9,443 bases of DNA. It comes from Sideroxydans sp. (GTDB lineage: Bacteria > Pseudomonadota > Gammaproteobacteria > Burkholderiales > Gallionellaceae). The notes under the pieces were generated by a model. The model saw only the letters and a list, made by a program, of their open reading frames with translations, was not told the DNA's origin and did not search any database. Positions 6,845 through 9,443 of this stretch are shown here, piece after piece. The stretch is taken from positions 1-9,443 of the forward strand of contig JAGVFD010000170.1 of NCBI GenBank assembly GCA_020057805.1, in the 5' to 3' direction. A program made the translations under genes and the position numbers. Each line of letters opens with the position of its first letter. Within the stretch, counting starts at the first letter, position 1.

Positions 6845-7906
6845 TTAGCTTGCTAAGGGCAGCGTCACGCTGAAACTTGTGCGCCCTGGCTCGCTTTCAA
6901 ACTCAATACTACCTTGATGTTGACTCACAAAATCTTGCGCTAAGGTGAGGCCGAGTCCATGTCCATCTGCTCGCCCCGACACCAGCGGATAAAAAATTTT
7001 ATCGCGCAGATGATCGGGAATGCCGGGACCGTTATCAATGATCTGTAGCGCAATCGCAAGGCGATGGCGCTTCTTTAACAAGGTAACTTGACGCGCAATC
7101 CGTGTGCGCAGTGTGATGCTTCCTCGTCCTTGCATGGCTTGCGACGCGTTACGCACAATGTTGAGTACCACTTGAATCAACTGTTCTTTATCGCCGTGTA
7201 GTTCGGGCAAACTTAAATCATAGTCCCGCTGAATCAACAGACCTTCTGGAATTTCTGCCGACACCACACTGCGTACGCGCTCCAATACCTCATGAATGTT
7301 GAGCGCGCTGAATTTGGGTGCAAGTTGCGGGGTCAACAAGTTTTCCATGAGCGAACGCAAGCGGTCCGCTTCTTGAATAACCACTTGCGTATATTCGCGT
7401 AGCGCGGGGTTGTCTAATTCTTGTTCCAGTAGTTGCGCCGCACCCCGAATACCCCCCAATGGATTTTTAATTTCGTGCGCCAAATTACGCAACAACAAAC
7501 GATTCGCCTGCGTCTGATCTTGCATTTGCGCTTCGCGCGCCAACTTCAACGGTCGGTCAATGGTATGAAATTCCACCAACAACGCATCCAACGCCAACGG
7601 GGTCACGCTACAACTCACATGCAATTTATGATCCAACGTGTGCGTGCTCAATATCATGTCGTGTTCAATATGACAGGAGCGCGTGGTTAATGCTGACTGC
7701 ATGGCCGCCGCCAACTGCTCGGCCTGCGTGAATAATTGCAGAAATGGATGTCCCAATAAATTACTGTGACTCACGCCCAACAAATTTTCTGCCGCTGTAT
7801 TGAGGTAGCTCACGCGCGCCTGCACATCGAGCATCACGATTGCGGTATTCAACTGCTCTAAAGTTAATGTGTCCTGGCTTGGCTTCACTGAATTATCTCG
7901 AATCAC
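6845..7906 (-). CDS. ntrB: Nitrogen regulation sensor histidine kinase NtrB
   Basis: A cytosolic PII-controlled kinase/phosphatase of NtrC. The 353 residues match E. coli NtrB (about 349). A PAS domain (about 16-120) opens with LEQLNTAIVMLDVQARVSYL. The HisKA domain carries phospho-acceptor H144 in NLAHEIKNPLGG. The ATPase domain has an N box with N253 (IVRNASQAM), G1 box DNGPGIP (291-297) and G2 box GHGLGLTLA (316-324). No membrane segments are present, as expected. The start is taken as GTG (7906), because the homologous PAS begins soon after; the nearby ATG at 7928 is in another frame and stops after 11 codons. No Shine-Dalgarno sequence is evident. glnA, often upstream in other proteobacteria, is not here: the neighbour is the divergent ATP-grasp gene. 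Confidence 0.96.
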   Translation of the reverse strand: MIRDNSVKPSQDTLTLEQLNTAIVMLDVQARVSYLNTAAENLLGVSHSNLLGHPFLQLFTQAEQLAAAMQSALTTRSCHIEHDMILSTHTLDHKLHVSCSVTPLALDALLVEFHTIDRPLKLAREAQMQDQTQANRLLLRNLAHEIKNPLGGIRGAAQLLEQELDNPALREYTQVVIQEADRLRSLMENLLTPQLAPKFSALNIHEVLERVRSVVSAEIPEGLLIQRDYDLSLPELHGDKEQLIQVVLNIVRNASQAMQGRGSITLRTRIARQVTLLKKRHRLAIALQIIDNGPGIPDHLRDKIFYPLVSGRADGHGLGLTLAQDFVSQHQGSIEFESEPGRTSFSVTLPLAS

Positions 7907-7926
7907 TTTGTTTTGAGGTATGGTTC

Positions 7927-7954
7927 ATTTTATTACACCCTAGCACAGCGCCAA
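7927..7954 (-). promoter_or_regulatory. Candidate sigma70 promoter of ntrBC
   Basis: On the - strand, TTGGCG (7954-7949) and TAAAAT (7932-7927) are separated by 16 bp. Transcription would start near 7920, leaving only about 14 leader bases before the GTG start. The -35 is 4/6 and the -10 is 5/6 to consensus. Confidence 0.45.
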
Positions 7955-8149
7955 GCTTTCTCATGCCTGCAACCGACCTACTAGCAGTACATGAAAAATA
8001 CACGGCGCAAATCACTGCACACTAAAACAACTTGCTTCGATTTTTCTGTTTGTGTGTGTGCTAGTTTAAGTAAAGCAATAAGCGAGCCACGCCCATTTTC
8101 ATTTCACTGCGCCTGCAACTATTCAACACACTTACTGCATCCACATTTT

Positions 8150-8168
8150 TTGGCATGCTACTTGCTGA
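8150..8168 (+). promoter_or_regulatory. Sigma54 (-24/-12) promoter of the ATP-grasp gene
   Basis: TTTGGCATGCTACTTGCTGA spans the element. The GG (8152-8153) and GC (8164-8165) are separated by exactly 10 bases, as sigma54 requires, and the flanks TTGGCATG-N4-TTGCT are close to the consensus YTGGCACG-N4-TTGCW. The predicted start is near 8177, 27 bases before the ATG. The adjacent ntrC encodes a sigma54 activator of the right type. Confidence 0.85.
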
Positions 8169-8203
8169 TTCTTAATTCATTCATTACACGTAGTAAGTTA
8201 ATC

Positions 8204-9443
8204 ATGAAAATTGCGCATGACGAATACCTCAAAATCACCGCTTACGACGAGTTGTTGAACACCAATCTAACCCCTCGTAAAGCGGCACAACCTTTATTCG
8301 ACTACCTCAATTCATTGGACGCTGAGGAGTTGTTGGCGCGGCGCGAGGCGGTCGAGGCCACCATCATGGCGATGGGCATCACCTTCACCATCTACAGCGA
8401 GGCCGGCAACATCGACAGGGCATGGCCTTTTGACGTGATACCGCGCGTGATGGGACGTAGTGAATGGGATCCCATCCAAGCTGGACTCAAGCAAAGGCTG
8501 AAGGCGCTCAACCTGTTCATCAACGATCTGTATAACGAACAGCAAATCATCAAGGACGGCATCTTCCCTGCCGAGGTGTTGGAAGGTTCTGTCAACTTTC
8601 GCAAACAGTGCATCGGCGTAACGCCCCGTTTTGGCGTGTGGGCGCACGTATGTGGCACCGACTTGGTGCGCGACAAGGATGGCACCGTTTATGTGCTTGA
8701 AGATAATCTGCGCGTTCCTTCCGGCGTGTCTTACATGCTGGAGAATCGTCAGATCATGAAGCGCATCTTCCCCGAGGTGTTCCGCACGACCAACATCTTG
8801 CCGGTGGATGATTACCCCACCCAGCTCTACCACACGCTGGCGGCACTCTCACCTCGTCCCGGCGACCAACCCGTCATCGCGGTGCTGACGCCCGGCATCT
8901 ACAACTCGGCCTATTTCGAACACAGCTATCTGGCGCAACAGATGGGCGCATTCTTGGTCGAAGGACAAGACCTGTTAGTGGGCGTGGATGATGTGGTGTA
9001 CATGAAGAACATCTTCGGCTTGCAACGTGTGGATGTGATCTACCGTCGCATCGACGATAACTTCCTCGACCCTGAAGCATTCAGCCCAGATTCCATCCTC
9101 GGCGTACCTGGACTGATGCGCGCATGGCGCAAAGGTACTGTCGGCATCGCCAACGCACCTGGTGCGGGCGTGGCAGACGACAAGGTGGTGTATGCCTTCG
9201 TACCGCAAATCATCAAATACTATCTGGATGAAGAACCCATCCTCGCCAATGTCCCGAGCTACCTGTGCATGTACCCTGACCAATGCGAATACGTGCTGAA
9301 GAATCTGGACAAGTTGGTGGTGAAGCCCGCGAATGAATCCGGTGGCTACGGCATGCTCATCGGTCCGCGTGCCACACAGGAAGAGCGCGATCAATTCGCT
9401 AAACTCATCCGCGCCAATCCACGTAACTACATGGCGCAACCGA
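8204..9443 (+). CDS. Circularly permuted ATP-grasp family protein (DUF404/DUF407 type), 3' end cut off
   Basis: The frame is open from the ATG at 8204 to the window edge, 413 residues of an expected 470 or so. Diagnostic segments are VLEDNLRVPSGVSYMLENRQ (E166, D167, N168, R170 visible) and the nucleotide-binding region LVVKPANESGGYGMLIGP with K374 and the Gly-rich loop 380-383. In this family the ATP-grasp modules are in permuted order. ATP-grasp enzymes join a carboxylate to an amine through an acylphosphate, so amide or peptide bond formation is likely; the substrate is unknown. Relatives usually head operons with alpha-E and transglutaminase-like proteins, which would lie just beyond the right edge. 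A weak ribosome binding site (TAGTAAG, 8191-8197) is 6 bases upstream. Codons favour G/C at third positions more than the neighbours. The sigma54 promoter and divergent ntrBC point to nitrogen control. Confidence 0.9.
   Translation, partial: MKIAHDEYLKITAYDELLNTNLTPRKAAQPLFDYLNSLDAEELLARREAVEATIMAMGITFTIYSEAGNIDRAWPFDVIPRVMGRSEWDPIQAGLKQRLKALNLFINDLYNEQQIIKDGIFPAEVLEGSVNFRKQCIGVTPRFGVWAHVCGTDLVRDKDGTVYVLEDNLRVPSGVSYMLENRQIMKRIFPEVFRTTNILPVDDYPTQLYHTLAALSPRPGDQPVIAVLTPGIYNSAYFEHSYLAQQMGAFLVEGQDLLVGVDDVVYMKNIFGLQRVDVIYRRIDDNFLDPEAFSPDSILGVPGLMRAWRKGTVGIANAPGAGVADDKVVYAFVPQIIKYYLDEEPILANVPSYLCMYPDQCEYVLKNLDKLVVKPANESGGYGMLIGPRATQEERDQFAKLIRANPRNYMAQP

Larger units (their letters stand above)
7907..8203. 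other. Divergent regulatory region between ntrB and the ATP-grasp gene
   Basis: These 297 noncoding bases are AT-rich with frequent stops. They hold the likely ntrB promoter on the - strand at the left end and a sigma54 promoter on the + strand at the right end. A short TG run (8051-8060) lies between. I looked for NtrC sites of the GCAC-N7-GTGC type and found none convincing; GCAC occurs at 7943-7946 and 8017-8020 but without partners. Confidence 0.6.

Noticed and set aside
7926..7928. ATG on the - strand upstream of ntrB as start of a leader peptide or a frameshifted NtrB
   Set aside because: It overlaps the predicted -10 element, so it would not be transcribed from that promoter. Its frame stops after 11 codons, and NtrB length is already normal from the GTG.
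7840..8025. 61-residue + strand open frame across the ntrB start
   Set aside because: Mostly antisense to ntrB, no ribosome site, no recognisable feature.
8312..9439. Long open frames on the - strand (8312-8833, 8975-9439)
   Set aside because: They lie antisense to the ATP-grasp gene, whose + frame is continuous and carries family motifs. The antisense products show His/Val/Arg-rich shadow composition.

Overview
The window looks like chromosomal DNA of a betaproteobacterium, possibly of the Nitrosomonadales/Gallionellaceae type. This rests on the NtrB/NtrC pair, the PurU and outer-membrane protein types, a base composition near 50% GC by eye, and an intergenic palindrome of the 'GAGCTTGTC' kind common in that class. 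The taxonomic call is an inference, because no rRNA or tRNA is present.

Left part (1-3151, all + strand): the 3' three quarters of murI (glutamate racemase), then a compact type II toxin-antitoxin pair (a DUF2281-like antitoxin and a PemK/MazF-type endoribonuclease) with its own clear sigma70 promoter. The pair is followed after 4 bases by purU (formyltetrahydrofolate deformylase), then by a soluble Hanks-type Ser/Thr kinase with an unusual SR-rich C-terminal tail.

Middle part (3152-5219, + strand): two exported proteins of unknown function. One is a small outer-membrane beta-barrel with a signal peptide and C-terminal Phe. The other is a Ser/Thr-rich lipoprotein with a lipobox and four internal cysteines.

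Right part: on the - strand lie ntrB (7906 to 6845) and ntrC (6706 to 5318), the nitrogen-stress two-component system. They are separated by 138 bp that hold a nested palindrome. Divergent from ntrB, on the + strand, is the 5' part of a circularly permuted ATP-grasp protein gene (8204 to beyond the window end). It is preceded by a textbook -24/-12 sigma54 promoter. NtrC is a sigma54 activator, so the natural reading is that NtrBC drives its divergent neighbour under nitrogen limitation. Proteins of this family usually start operons encoding an alpha-E protein and transglutaminase-like proteins, and have been proposed on comparative-genomic grounds to make or modify peptides. This NtrC-to-ATP-grasp unit is the most interesting part of the window.
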